From contig NZ_CCAT010000003.1 of the NCBI RefSeq assembly GCF_000612845.1, positions 1 to 64,000 of the forward strand: a DNA stretch of 64,000 bases, read 5' to 3'. The position numbers and the translations under genes are program-made. Positions 24,983-32,246 of this stretch are shown here, one piece after another (positions within the stretch are counted from its first letter, which is position 1; the number at the start of each line of letters is the position of its first letter). The DNA comes from Clostridium ihumii AP5. Its GTDB lineage: Bacteria; Bacillota; Clostridia; Clostridiales; Clostridiaceae. The notes beneath the pieces are model-generated. The model was not told the origin of the DNA and searched no databases. It worked only from the letters and a program-made list of their open reading frames with translations.

Positions 24983-25162
24983 TTATGATTTAATTTCCTT
25001 TTTACTAATATAAATTTGCATAACATTTACATAACATTTTGATATTAAATCATGTATTAATATGATTTCAGATTTATCAAGTTCACCAAATTTATAATTC
25101 AACTCTACTCTTGGTACAGATAATCCATTAATATTATCTAATTCTACTGAAAATAATTTCAT
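24983..25162 (-). CDS. Small phage protein, 59 residues
   Basis: ATG 25162 with GAAGGTGATGTT upstream opens a 59-codon frame: MKLFSVELDNINGLSVPRVE, then NYKFGELDKSEII and a CYVNVMQIYISKKE end. No family recognised. It lies right after the Abi-alpha gene's terminator, so it begins the transcription unit shared with the 24763 gene. Confidence 0.55.
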   Translation of the reverse strand: MKLFSVELDNINGLSVPRVELNYKFGELDKSEIILIHDLISKCYVNVMQIYISKKEIKS

Positions 25163-25189
25163 AACATCACCTTCTTAATTTATTGTTAT

Positions 25190-25236
25190 AAAAAAATACC
25201 GTAAATTCATTTCTGAATGATACGGTATTAAAAAAC
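25190..25236. terminator. Bidirectional-looking terminator after Abi-alpha gene
   Basis: AATACCGTA and TACGGTATT (25195..25203, 25221..25229) form a 9-bp stem with A and T runs on both sides. It ends the Abi-alpha gene. Confidence 0.8.
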
Positions 25237-25241
25237 TCTTT

Positions 25242-26039
25242 TTATTGATACAAACAACTTTCGGCAAAATTTCTACCAAAATCATTAATAGTAATAGTCT
25301 GCTTCTTAATCATTATTTGTATCTCATTTTCTTTTTCTTCATTTTTACATTTCTCGTATTTCTTTAAGACAAAATCATTTTTCTTAATTAAATTATAATT
25401 ATAGCTCTCAATGCCTTCTTCCACAAGTGTTAGAATACCTAACCTACAAAGATTTTGGATGCTTGAAGATACTAAAAATGGATCTTCTTTATCTATTATA
25501 TCAGGTACAAATATTTTTGGCATCGCATCAAGATAAGTGTTATTATCAATTGCCATTAGCACACGTGCACATGGTATATTGTTATGATATAAAACAATTT
25601 TTTTTAATACGACTGCATCTAATGGTGACATAGACTTTATGATATCTACATATGCTGGATGTGTATTTTTAACAGTATCATAATTCATGGCTGATGCTAA
25701 TAGATTCATGTACATCTCTCTAAGTTCTTTTGTGTCGAATGTGTATTTTAGTGCCTCTAGTGTCGGACCAGCTATATTTAAAGGTGGCTCAATTAACTTA
25801 TCATCTGGTATCTTTTCTATTTTTAATTTAAAAGATTCCTCAAACTCTGCAAGTTTGCATTTATATTTTATATTAGCCTTTTTAATTGGATACAGTAAAA
25901 CATTGTTAATAAGTCCAACAATTGCTTGTAATGCTTCTCCACTCTCTTTTACAGCTGGCTTTAATCCATCATAATAAATGTCTTTGGATCCCTCTTTTAG
26001 TACCTCTGTACCTACTTTTTTAATTGAATTTTCACTCAT
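25242..26039 (-). CDS. Abi-alpha family protein (DUF4393), possible phage defence gene
   Basis: A 265-residue protein resembling DUF4393 / Abi-alpha: YDGLKPAVKESGEALQAIVG near the start, PPLNIAGPTLEALKYTFDTK ELREMYMNLLASAMN in the middle, and SPLDAVVLKKI, followed by a C-terminal QTITINDFGRNFAESCL. The family is linked to abortive infection; mechanism unknown. No membrane segment is evident beyond a modest hydrophobic stretch near residue 45. It is followed by its own terminator, which suggests separate control. It may protect the lysogen from other phages; this is inference. Confidence 0.75.
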   Translation of the reverse strand: MSENSIKKVGTEVLKEGSKDIYYDGLKPAVKESGEALQAIVGLINNVLLYPIKKANIKYKCKLAEFEESFKLKIEKIPDDKLIEPPLNIAGPTLEALKYTFDTKELREMYMNLLASAMNYDTVKNTHPAYVDIIKSMSPLDAVVLKKIVLYHNNIPCARVLMAIDNNTYLDAMPKIFVPDIIDKEDPFLVSSSIQNLCRLGILTLVEEGIESYNYNLIKKNDFVLKKYEKCKNEEKENEIQIMIKKQTITINDFGRNFAESCLYQ

Positions 26040-26199
26040 TCTTACTCTCCCCTATATAAACTTAAATTAATATTTTTCTACTTTTTATATAAATTGTAAC
26101 ATTATGTGGTACATTTCATCAATGAGCTTATATCCATATTTTAATACCGTATTATTCAATTTTCAAAGAACATGATTCGCCTTATAATCAATTTACAAA

Positions 26200-26919
26200 C
26201 TACTCTTCATATTCCACAACTATCTCTTCGCTATCTCCATAACTGTCTAGAATTATATTTTCATATCCTTCACTTATTCTCATAATTAATATTTCAAAAT
26301 CATTTAAATGTCTTAAACTTCTTAAATCTGTAGTTTTCATATATTGGCTAGTATATTTACTATCTTCTGTTGGCTTCCATGCATGTATGCTAAATTCAAA
26401 TTTTAAATCTTCATCTTCTTCACATTCAAATCTAACCATGAACGTTTTATAACTGCTCCATGTTTCACTAACTTCTTCAACATCAAAACTTGTAGTGATA
26501 TATGCACCATCACAATCAAAGTCTAATTTATCTTTATCAACTTTATCTTCACAATATTTATTCCACTCTGAGAAGATATCACTTATTTTTAGTTCTCTTG
26601 GAATATTTTTACTTGCTATTAACTCCTTAAAATTTTCAAGTAATTTTTTATTTTCTAAACAACTATTTTTTAATACATCAGTTAGTACACTATCCAATTT
26701 AATAATGTACTGTGAGTAATCATAACTTTCTAAATACGGAATCATAACTGATTTTACTTTTTCTTCTACAACCTTTTTTACATCTCCACCCCAGCTAAAC
26801 ATATCGCTTATTGATGTTTCTATACACTTTTCTAATTGCTCTGCAATTACTTTTTCTATAATCCCTTTTTCAATTTCCTTTGTAATACAATCCTTTATAC
26901 TATTTTCTAAACTATTCAT
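26200..26919 (-). CDS. Phage protein of unknown function, acidic
   Basis: The product is 239 residues from ATG 26919 (MNSLENSIKDCITKEIEKG) with GAGG upstream. The first half is helical and repetitive in Glu/Lys/Ile; the second half looks like a folded beta domain (GAYITTSFDVEEVSETWSS YKTFMVRFECEED). It ends in an acidic tail. It follows the PAPS reductase-like gene by 30 bases and probably shares its transcript. No family recognised. Confidence 0.6.
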   Translation of the reverse strand: MNSLENSIKDCITKEIEKGIIEKVIAEQLEKCIETSISDMFSWGGDVKKVVEEKVKSVMIPYLESYDYSQYIIKLDSVLTDVLKNSCLENKKLLENFKELIASKNIPRELKISDIFSEWNKYCEDKVDKDKLDFDCDGAYITTSFDVEEVSETWSSYKTFMVRFECEEDEDLKFEFSIHAWKPTEDSKYTSQYMKTTDLRSLRHLNDFEILIMRISEGYENIILDSYGDSEEIVVEYEE

Positions 26920-26949
26920 TTTAAAATTCCTCGCTTTCATTTTTATATT

Positions 26950-27720
26950 TTAATCAAATATACTTATTTGTTTAGTTGAAGCAAATAGCCTCGGTTCAAC
27001 TAGTACTGGATAATAATTAGTAACTGTATTCATATCCTCATACTTAAATTTTTTTTCTAATTCCTCTAATGTTGTTCCATCAGCTTTAAACGTTACTGGA
27101 CTATCTCTGTCCATTCTAAGCATTTTATTCCATAAATCGGGATAATGCCTTCTTAAACTTCTCAAACTATTTAAGCTTTGCTTCGGACATAAATAACATC
27201 CTAACCTTTCAAATTTCCAGTACATTGGATTTCTAAATCCTTTTTCTTTTATATAATTTAGACAACTACACTCATTCATTCCTAATAAATATAATGGAGC
27301 AATACAATTGCTTTTTAATCTTTTATATCTTTCAGGTTCATCTGCCGCTATACCTACATATCGCTTATGATCTCCAACTTGTTTAAAGTATTTATTTAAT
27401 GGTTTAAGTTTTAACCGACTATTGCACCAAGCCCCTATCATAAAAGGCCATCCCCATATTTGCCCTTTTCTTTTGCCTGTATTATTTACTGTATAAAAAT
27501 ACTCCTCAAATGTTTTTTCTGGTTTTATCCAATTAAACTCAACATTAGGTTTTAATTCTTTGAACTTTCTTTCTGCTATTCTTATAATGTTTCTTTGTTC
27601 TCCAAACTCTAAGCCTGTATCACAAAACACTATTCTATCTAAAGGCAATCCTAATTCTATTACTTTTAGTATCATAGCTGTACTATCTTTTCCTCCACTA
27701 AAACTAGCTATATATTGCAT
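26950..27720 (-). CDS. PAPS-reductase-like (DndC-like) ATP pyrophosphatase family protein
   Basis: A 256-residue member of the adenine nucleotide alpha hydrolase/PAPS reductase family. It has the PP-loop SGGKDS (residues 8-13), FCDTGLEF, GAWCNSRLKLKPL, and paired cysteines (ECSCLNYI, GCYLCPKQ) that could hold a metal or iron-sulfur cluster. Phage members are common but without proven substrate; possible roles are sulfur transfer or nucleic-acid modification. The start overlaps the XerC/D-like stop as TAATG. The last residues, KQISIFD, resemble a sliding clamp binding motif. Confidence 0.82.
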   Translation of the reverse strand: MQYIASFSGGKDSTAMILKVIELGLPLDRIVFCDTGLEFGEQRNIIRIAERKFKELKPNVEFNWIKPEKTFEEYFYTVNNTGKRKGQIWGWPFMIGAWCNSRLKLKPLNKYFKQVGDHKRYVGIAADEPERYKRLKSNCIAPLYLLGMNECSCLNYIKEKGFRNPMYWKFERLGCYLCPKQSLNSLRSLRRHYPDLWNKMLRMDRDSPVTFKADGTTLEELEKKFKYEDMNTVTNYYPVLVEPRLFASTKQISIFD

Positions 27721-28715
27721 TAAGATACCCTCCTATATTCATACTTGATATTTTCTTCCATAAGTTCTGCATATATTTGAGTTGTAGCAGGACTTTCGTG
27801 TCCCATTATATGTTGCAATGTTGGTAGCGCCATGCCATTGTTTAATTTTTTAGTAGCAAATGTGTGCCTAAGTAAATGCGGGTAGATTGATTTCTCTATT
27901 CCTGCTCTTTGAGCAATATTCTTTATTTCTCTTTGAATACTTCTTTGTCCTAACCTCTTATGATTACCTTTACCTACTACAAATAAGGCTTCATTGTTAT
28001 CTGTTCTTGTTTCTAAATATTTTTCTAATGCTATTTTGGTTTTTACATCAAAATAAACAATTCTTTGTTTATCTCCTTTCCCTATAACTTTTAAACTTTT
28101 CTCTGACCAATTAATATCAGCAATATTTATGTTTACTACCTCGCTAAGTCTGCATCCAGTGCTACTAAAAAACTCTATCAATGCCTTTTCCCTCTCGCTT
28201 TTACATGCAGCCTTTAATATTATTAATTCTTCCTCTGATAATGCATTTCTTAATCGTTTTGGTTGTTTAGTTTGTTTTAGTTTTTTAGCTGGATTTTTAG
28301 GAATGTATTCTTCATCATTCAGCCATCCGAAAAATGACTTTAGATGTGATATTGTTGTATTTACACTACTTGGCTTCATATCCTTACACCTTTGTGCAAG
28401 ATACATTCGCAAATCAATTGTGCTTATTGTTGCAACTGTTTTATGCATGTAACTTGCAAATATACTTAAGTTATATTTATAACCTTTAAGTGTTTTATAA
28501 CTTAATCCATCTAATTTTTTACTTGCTATATAAATTGCTATCTTTTCTTCTATATCACTTACAACTAGTGCTTTTTCCTTTGGAGTTATATCATACTCAT
28601 ACAATACTTTTTCTATTATTCCACGTATTTTTAATTGTTCTTTGTATTCCTTAAACTCCAAAGATAATTTGCCAACTAATTTAATAACTACTTCTTCTAT
28701 GCAATTTGAATACAT
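27720..28715 (-). CDS. XerC/XerD-like tyrosine recombinase in the early region
   Basis: A 331-residue full-length tyrosine recombinase. A SAM-like N-domain (residues about 45-150) precedes the catalytic domain with R189 (STGCRLSE), K216 region (GKGDKQR), H280/R283 (YPHLLRH), H306 (GHES) and Y315. It is closer to XerC/D than to the integrase and lies in the middle of the early genes, not next to an attachment site. It is translationally coupled to the PAPS-reductase-like gene. A role in resolving phage DNA multimers, or plasmid-like dimers, is possible. Confidence 0.9.
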   Translation of the reverse strand: MYSNCIEEVVIKLVGKLSLEFKEYKEQLKIRGIIEKVLYEYDITPKEKALVVSDIEEKIAIYIASKKLDGLSYKTLKGYKYNLSIFASYMHKTVATISTIDLRMYLAQRCKDMKPSSVNTTISHLKSFFGWLNDEEYIPKNPAKKLKQTKQPKRLRNALSEEELIILKAACKSEREKALIEFFSSTGCRLSEVVNINIADINWSEKSLKVIGKGDKQRIVYFDVKTKIALEKYLETRTDNNEALFVVGKGNHKRLGQRSIQREIKNIAQRAGIEKSIYPHLLRHTFATKKLNNGMALPTLQHIMGHESPATTQIYAELMEENIKYEYRRVS

Positions 28716-28751
28716 TCCCTATTCCTCCTTACTTTTTCCTACTCTCCTATT

Positions 28752-28955
28752 TCAATTTTCACTAAAATATTTCTTTAATTTTTTACGTTGCCAACTATAT
28801 AACATTCTATGTTTATATGCTATATCTATCATCTTAGGTTCATTTTTTATCTTTATATACACATACATATAAAACTTAGCCCAAGCCATTTTCCAAAACA
28901 TATCTCTTATGTCATATAATAAATCGTCAAGTTTCCGCCCTAACTCTTCAAACAT
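28752..28955 (-). CDS. Small basic phage protein
   Basis: ATG 28955 with AGGAG at 8 bases opens a 67-codon frame (MFEELGRKLDDLLYDIRDMF, then aromatic-rich WKMAWAKFYMYVYIKIKN and a Lys-rich end). It appears helical and membrane-peripheral. A longer frame starts 13 codons upstream but without a ribosome binding site. No family recognised. Confidence 0.55.
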   Translation of the reverse strand: MFEELGRKLDDLLYDIRDMFWKMAWAKFYMYVYIKIKNEPKMIDIAYKHRMLYSWQRKKLKKYFSEN

Positions 28956-28969
28956 TTTTATTGCTCCTT

Positions 28970-29164
28970 TTAATTGCTTATAGTTTCTATGCACTCTAGT
29001 ATTTCTTTAACTTTATAAATTGTAATGTTATATGCATTTTTTGCTTTTAAACATTTTATTTTTTTAACTAAATCTTTCTCGTTATAACAGTGATCCATAT
29101 ATTTAAGTTTTAAAGTATCACCTTTAAAAAAATAATTTATTCTATAAAATTGTTGTGTTTCCAT
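28970..29164 (-). CDS. Small phage protein, 64 residues
   Basis: METQQFYRINYFFKGDTLKL is followed by NEKDLVKKIKCLKAKNAYN ITIYKVKE. The ATG lies a few bases after the stop of the previous small gene, with a weak ribosome binding site, so it is probably coupled. It ends inside the 28955 gene's leader. Function unknown. Confidence 0.5.
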   Translation of the reverse strand: METQQFYRINYFFKGDTLKLKYMDHCYNEKDLVKKIKCLKAKNAYNITIYKVKEILECIETISN

Positions 29165-29170
29165 TTATAT

Positions 29171-29293
29171 TCACTTACTTTCTACATACACAAAATCTTT
29201 ATAAATTTTAAGTTTATTTTTCTTTTTATATGTGCCTATTATTTGTTTTTTCTCTTTTAGGTTCTTGTAAGGTATTGCTCTTATAATCTTCAT
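29171..29293 (-). CDS. Small basic phage protein, 40 residues
   Basis: ATG 29293 with a strong GGAGGTAAGA site opens a 40-codon frame (MKIIRAIPYKNLKEKKQIIG, then Lys-rich end). It overlaps the 58-residue gene by 68 bases in another frame; the strong site suggests it is real. Function unknown. Confidence 0.5.
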   Translation of the reverse strand: MKIIRAIPYKNLKEKKQIIGTYKKKNKLKIYKDFVYVESK

Positions 29294-29402
29294 TCTTACC
29301 TCCTAAAAAATTTAATTGTTCAAAATCTTCTTCTAATTGAAAATACAATTCTCGATATTCCCAACCTCTAGAAAATTTTTTCTCACCTTCTTTCAATTTC
29401 AT
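29226..29402 (-). CDS. Small phage protein, 58 residues
   Basis: ATG 29402 with GAAGG upstream opens MKLKEGEKKFSRGWEYRELY, acidic in the middle (FQLEEDFEQLNF). Its last third overlaps the 40-residue gene in another frame. It overlaps the 46-residue gene's end as well. Function unknown; it may be that only one of the two overlapping frames is used. Confidence 0.45.
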   Translation of the reverse strand: MKLKEGEKKFSRGWEYRELYFQLEEDFEQLNFLGGKNEDYKSNTLQEPKREKTNNRHI

Positions 29403-29523
29403 TTTTACTACCTTCTTTTTTTAATTTTCTGTTGGCAGCTTGTAAAAGTTCTATAATGTCTCCATTCTCAAAGTAGCCTTTGACTACTTCTTCTGCTAAT
29501 TTACTAATTAGGTTTTCTTTCAT
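29383..29523 (-). CDS. Small phage protein, 46 residues
   Basis: ATG 29523 with AAGGAG upstream opens MKENLISKLAEEVVKGYFEN followed by GDIIELLQAANRKLKKEG. A short amphipathic helix pair is likely. It overlaps the Spo0E-like gene by 20 bases, a compact early-operon layout. Function unknown. Confidence 0.5.
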   Translation of the reverse strand: MKENLISKLAEEVVKGYFENGDIIELLQAANRKLKKEGSKNEIERR

Positions 29524-29641
29524 ACTTTTTTTGCTCCTTAACTACCAGCTTGTCTAGTTGTTCACTGATATATATGGTCCTTGAATCTAATAATCCATAA
29601 AGTTCTATTGCTCTATACATTGACTCTCTTAAATCCTCCAT
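29504..29641 (-). CDS. Spo0E-like aspartyl phosphatase family protein
   Basis: A 45-residue protein from ATG 29641 (GGGGAG upstream): MEDLRESMYRAIELYGLLDS, then RTIYISEQLDKLVVKEQ. The SEQLDKLV element matches the Spo0E/YnzD/YisI SxxLD motif and follows a helix of the right length. Family members remove phosphate from Spo0A~P and delay sporulation. A phage copy could hold back host sporulation during lytic growth; this is inference. It is short for some members but within the family range. Confidence 0.7.
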   Translation of the reverse strand: MEDLRESMYRAIELYGLLDSRTIYISEQLDKLVVKEQKKYERKPN

Positions 29642-29654
29642 ACATATCTCCCCT

Positions 29655-29807
29655 TTAATTTTCTATTCTTATAATTTCAAGGGTTTCTCTATTAACAAAC
29701 TCCTGAAAAGTGCTTGTATTCTTAACACATAAATACAACTTAAAGTTATATCCTTTTGCTAATAACATTGATTTTTGTTTTCTTGTAAGATTTTTACCGT
29801 TTTTCAC
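29655..29807 (-). CDS. DUF6906-like small phage protein
   Basis: GTG 29807 with GGGGGAA upstream opens a 50-codon frame: MKNGKNLTRKQKSMLLAKGY, then KNTSTFQEFVNRETLEII. It matches a small phage and conjugative-element family (LTRKQK-type start, KNT.....VHR end) named DUF6906. Function unknown. Confidence 0.6.
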   Translation of the reverse strand: MKNGKNLTRKQKSMLLAKGYNFKLYLCVKNTSTFQEFVNRETLEIIRIEN

Positions 29808-29831
29808 TTTCTATTCCCCCATTTTCCTATT

Positions 29832-29993
29832 TTATGGCTGTCCTCTTCTTTTACCATAACGTGGTAAGTCCATACACTTAGATACTTCTCTTGCCATATA
29901 AGCATTAAACTCTTTGTCTTTAAGTTGAGCCTTTTTTATTTTTTGTTTTTGAATTGCTTTGTAAGTTTGTTTTGCTATGTTGCTCCAATCCAA
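29832..29993 (-). CDS. Small phage protein, 53 residues
   Basis: TTG 29993, immediately after the stop of the 29994 gene, opens MDWSNIAKQTYKAIQKQKIK and ends in PRYGKRRGQP; GGTGAG lies upstream. The protein is basic and helical. The frame closely follows the upstream gene, so translation is probably coupled. Function unknown. Confidence 0.5.
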   Translation of the reverse strand: MDWSNIAKQTYKAIQKQKIKKAQLKDKEFNAYMAREVSKCMDLPRYGKRRGQP

Positions 29994-30731
29994 TTAACTC
30001 ACCTCTCTTATTTGACTAATATGAAATGTTGTATTACACATTTTCCCTCGCTTTTCAAAATCAATACTGTATGCATCATAAGTAAAATGTTTTGACCTTA
30101 CAGTTCCTTTATATGTTTGTCCATCATAATCAACTAAACATTTTTCTCCAACTCTTAGTTCTTCTATAACTGCTTTGTCTTTTTCATAATTTTCAAATAA
30201 AATTTCATCTTTTTCATATATTGGTTCACTTTCAAATTCTAAAATCCACCCTTTAGAATTTATTGCTATTGCTTGTCCTTTTTTCTTTAGAATTATATTT
30301 TCATCACCTTTTCGCTTAATAACTCTTTCAAATTTACCTTTATTTTTACTTAACAACTCTGCCTGTTCTTCATTGTAGTTTATGGCTATATTGGTAAGAA
30401 GAATTTGGTCCATAGGTAATACTGGACATTTATTTTCTATTACAAATTCCTCTTTACCAAATCTATTTATATATAATGTTTTATACTTGTTGTTTTCTGT
30501 GGTTTCTACCCCAAAACCACCACCACAATACTTAATTATCCTGTTTAAATTACATGTATTTTTGAACTTAGATACTACTTCTGCATTACTAATTAGTGCA
30601 TCTTCCTTAATTACTACTTCTCTTTCTTTTAAATTAAATATTGGATTATCAAGATTTTTAGTAACAGCTTTAGGTATATTAATATCTAAGTCAAATAGAC
30701 TTAATTGTCCCTCAATCTCAATTCTTTTCAA
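29994..30731 (-). CDS. Phage early protein with N-terminal clamp-binding-like motif
   Basis: A 245-residue protein that begins MKRIEIEGQLSLFDLD; QLSLFD is a near-perfect bacterial sliding clamp binding motif. The middle has YNEEQAELLSKNKGKFERVI and the end a small beta domain (CLVDYDGQTYKGTVRSKHF). It sits next to the replisome organizer gene, so a role in phage DNA replication with the host clamp is likely. I do not recognise a catalytic domain. Confidence 0.6.
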   Translation of the reverse strand: MKRIEIEGQLSLFDLDINIPKAVTKNLDNPIFNLKEREVVIKEDALISNAEVVSKFKNTCNLNRIIKYCGGGFGVETTENNKYKTLYINRFGKEEFVIENKCPVLPMDQILLTNIAINYNEEQAELLSKNKGKFERVIKRKGDENIILKKKGQAIAINSKGWILEFESEPIYEKDEILFENYEKDKAVIEELRVGEKCLVDYDGQTYKGTVRSKHFTYDAYSIDFEKRGKMCNTTFHISQIREVS

Positions 30732-30732
30732 A

Positions 30733-31686
30733 TTACTCTTTCATCCCCTCATCATTAAATCTCCAGCCTAATAAATCTTTTTCAAGTTCATCAAAGTCAT
30801 ATTTCCGTTGCTCAAAATTGTTAAAACTATCTACTTTATTACTTTTGCCAGTGACATTGTTAAATTCTTTTGATTTTAATCTATCTTCTGTTCTTCCTTC
30901 TTCTCTCCAGTTGCGCAAAATACCAAAAACATATCCTAAGTTTCTATTATTATTAAACATTGCTATTTCTATTGCTTCTTTAATCCACCACCCTTTAAAA
31001 TCGTTAATAATACTTTTTATATTTTGAGTAGTTGCTTTTTTAAAATTATATTTTTCACAGAAATCTTTTAAATTGTCAAAATTAATTTCAAAACTACTAC
31101 CACAATAAATGTCCTCTGTAGTTGTTGTCTCTATCTCTAATTCTGTCTCTAACTCTAATTCTGTCTCTATCTCTGTCTCTGGTGGAGTTTTGTCCGGACA
31201 TTTGTCCTTTTCATTTTTTGATTTGGCTTTATTACAAGGTTCTATTCGTTTCGTTGGACTTTTGTCGGACTTTTGTCCCAATTCAAGTTTGCGTTTTTCT
31301 TCTTCAATCTTTAATCGATATGCTCTTTTTCTATCTGCTTCAGTAGAACTAGATCCTATAAAATTTTGTATATCCATAAGATATATAGCACCATTATCTA
31401 AAACTTCTAATAATTTAAATTGCTTAAATAAATCTATTGCAGCTTTAACAGTATCAATATCATGACCTAATACTGCTGATAAGGTCTGTAAACTATACGG
31501 TATATAATCTGTAACCATTAATTTTCCATTTCTTTTTAAAGATTTAAGATACATTTTTAATAAAATATTTGAATATTTATAACCATTAGGTAAACTTTCT
31601 ATAACCCTAATTTCTTCTCGTTCATAAAAATTTTCTTTTATTCTCAAATAATAATAAACTTGATTGTCTGACATATATTTTTTCAT
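30733..31686 (-). CDS. Phage replisome organizer (DnaD-like) protein
   Basis: A 317-residue protein. Residues 1-115 match the phage replisome organizer N-terminal winged-helix domain (SDNQVYYYLRIKENFYERE, PNGYKYSNILLKMYLKSL, LGHDIDTVKAAI). A low-complexity acidic linker of Glu/Thr/Leu repeats (residues about 168-190) precedes a DnaD-like end (IKEAIEIAMFNNNRNLGYVF GILRNW). It should open the phage origin and bring in host DnaB-type helicase. No helicase loader gene is seen next to it. The ATG 31686 is followed by a second in-frame ATG 12 bases on; either may start it. Confidence 0.85.
   Translation of the reverse strand: MKKYMSDNQVYYYLRIKENFYEREEIRVIESLPNGYKYSNILLKMYLKSLKRNGKLMVTDYIPYSLQTLSAVLGHDIDTVKAAIDLFKQFKLLEVLDNGAIYLMDIQNFIGSSSTEADRKRAYRLKIEEEKRKLELGQKSDKSPTKRIEPCNKAKSKNEKDKCPDKTPPETEIETELELETELEIETTTTEDIYCGSSFEINFDNLKDFCEKYNFKKATTQNIKSIINDFKGWWIKEAIEIAMFNNNRNLGYVFGILRNWREEGRTEDRLKSKEFNNVTGKSNKVDSFNNFEQRKYDFDELEKDLLGWRFNDEGMKE
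31127..31182. repeat. Low-complexity repeat coding an acidic linker
   Basis: Near-repeats of TCTCTAATTCTG and TCTCTATCTCTG on the plus strand code Glu-Thr-Glu-Ile/Leu runs in the replisome organizer. Such tracts can change length by slippage without leaving frame only in multiples of three. Confidence 0.7.
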
Positions 31687-31718
31687 TCCCTCCTTTGTTT
31701 TTTATTTATTTTTTATGA

Positions 31719-31820
31719 TATAATATTGGTGTTAGGTAACTTATCCGAGTTACCTAACTAAATTAGATTTAACAAGAGTATTAAAGTTGGGATTGTTAGG
31801 ACCATATCCCAACTTTTTTC
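31719..31820 (+). ncRNA. Candidate plus-strand small RNA with terminator
   Basis: TTGTTT (31695..31700), 18 bases, TATAAT (31719..31724) would start an RNA near 31731. It would open with a perfect 11-bp hairpin (31731..31758) and end with a 10-bp stem and T6 (31783..31819), about 90 nt in all. It runs antisense to a small membrane-protein frame and to the replication operon leader. This is a prediction from promoter and terminator shapes only. Confidence 0.4.
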
Positions 31821-31907
31821 TTTATTCTTTTTTAAATCTTTTATTGATATAACCCCCAATAATATGATGCTATAAGCTATAATGAAATTTTTACCCCAAT
31901 TAAACAT
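31758..31907 (-). CDS. Small two-helix membrane protein, 49 residues
   Basis: ATG 31907 (AGGGGG upstream) opens MFNWGKNFIIAYSIILLGVI, a Lys-rich loop (SIKDLKKNKEKSWD) and a second hydrophobic helix (MVLTIPTLILLLNLI). It is probably a small phage membrane protein. The opposite strand carries the candidate small RNA, whose terminator stem falls within this frame, so only one may be real. Function unknown. Confidence 0.5.
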   Translation of the reverse strand: MFNWGKNFIIAYSIILLGVISIKDLKKNKEKSWDMVLTIPTLILLLNLI

Positions 31908-31998
31908 TTCATTTTCCCCCTAAATAAATTTTGATTTTTAGTCAATTTCTACTATCCTGTTGCATATAATATATTGAGAAGGTGTTTTACTAATTTTA

Positions 31999-32035
31999 AA
32001 AAATGTTTTAAAATTAATAGGCTGAAAAGCCTATT
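31999..32035 (-). terminator. Weak terminator after 32031 gene
   Basis: AATAGGCT and AGCCTATT (8 bp, GAAA loop in plus view) lie across the stop of the 32031..32219 gene, followed on the minus strand by AT-rich sequence with T runs. Confidence 0.45.
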
Positions 32036-32219
32036 TTAAGTATTTTAATGGTAGATCTAAACTCTTTTGTTCAACATTTTGTATAGTATCTTCTAAAAGT
32101 TTTATTACAAAATTTGAAGTTATATCAAATCCTCCAAATTCATTTGTTATAAACTCTAGTATATTTTCAATTGCTTCTTCTCTTTTTTCTAATGATATAC
32201 ATACTTTTAAATTTTCCAT
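32031..32219 (-). CDS. Small phage early protein
   Basis: ATG 32219 with GAGGAG at the right distance opens a 62-codon frame (MENLKVCISLEKREEAIENI, then a FGGFDITSNFVIKLLEDTI part). It looks helical, without recognised motif. It follows the excisionase-like gene by 27 bases. Confidence 0.55.
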   Translation of the reverse strand: MENLKVCISLEKREEAIENILEFITNEFGGFDITSNFVIKLLEDTIQNVEQKSLDLPLKYLK

Positions 32220-32246
32220 ATTAATACTCCTCAATAAATTAATAAC

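Noticed and set aside
31109-31465. 118-codon plus-strand frame over the replisome organizer
   Set aside because: Mostly Ser/Val low complexity from the repeat tract; shadow of the real gene.
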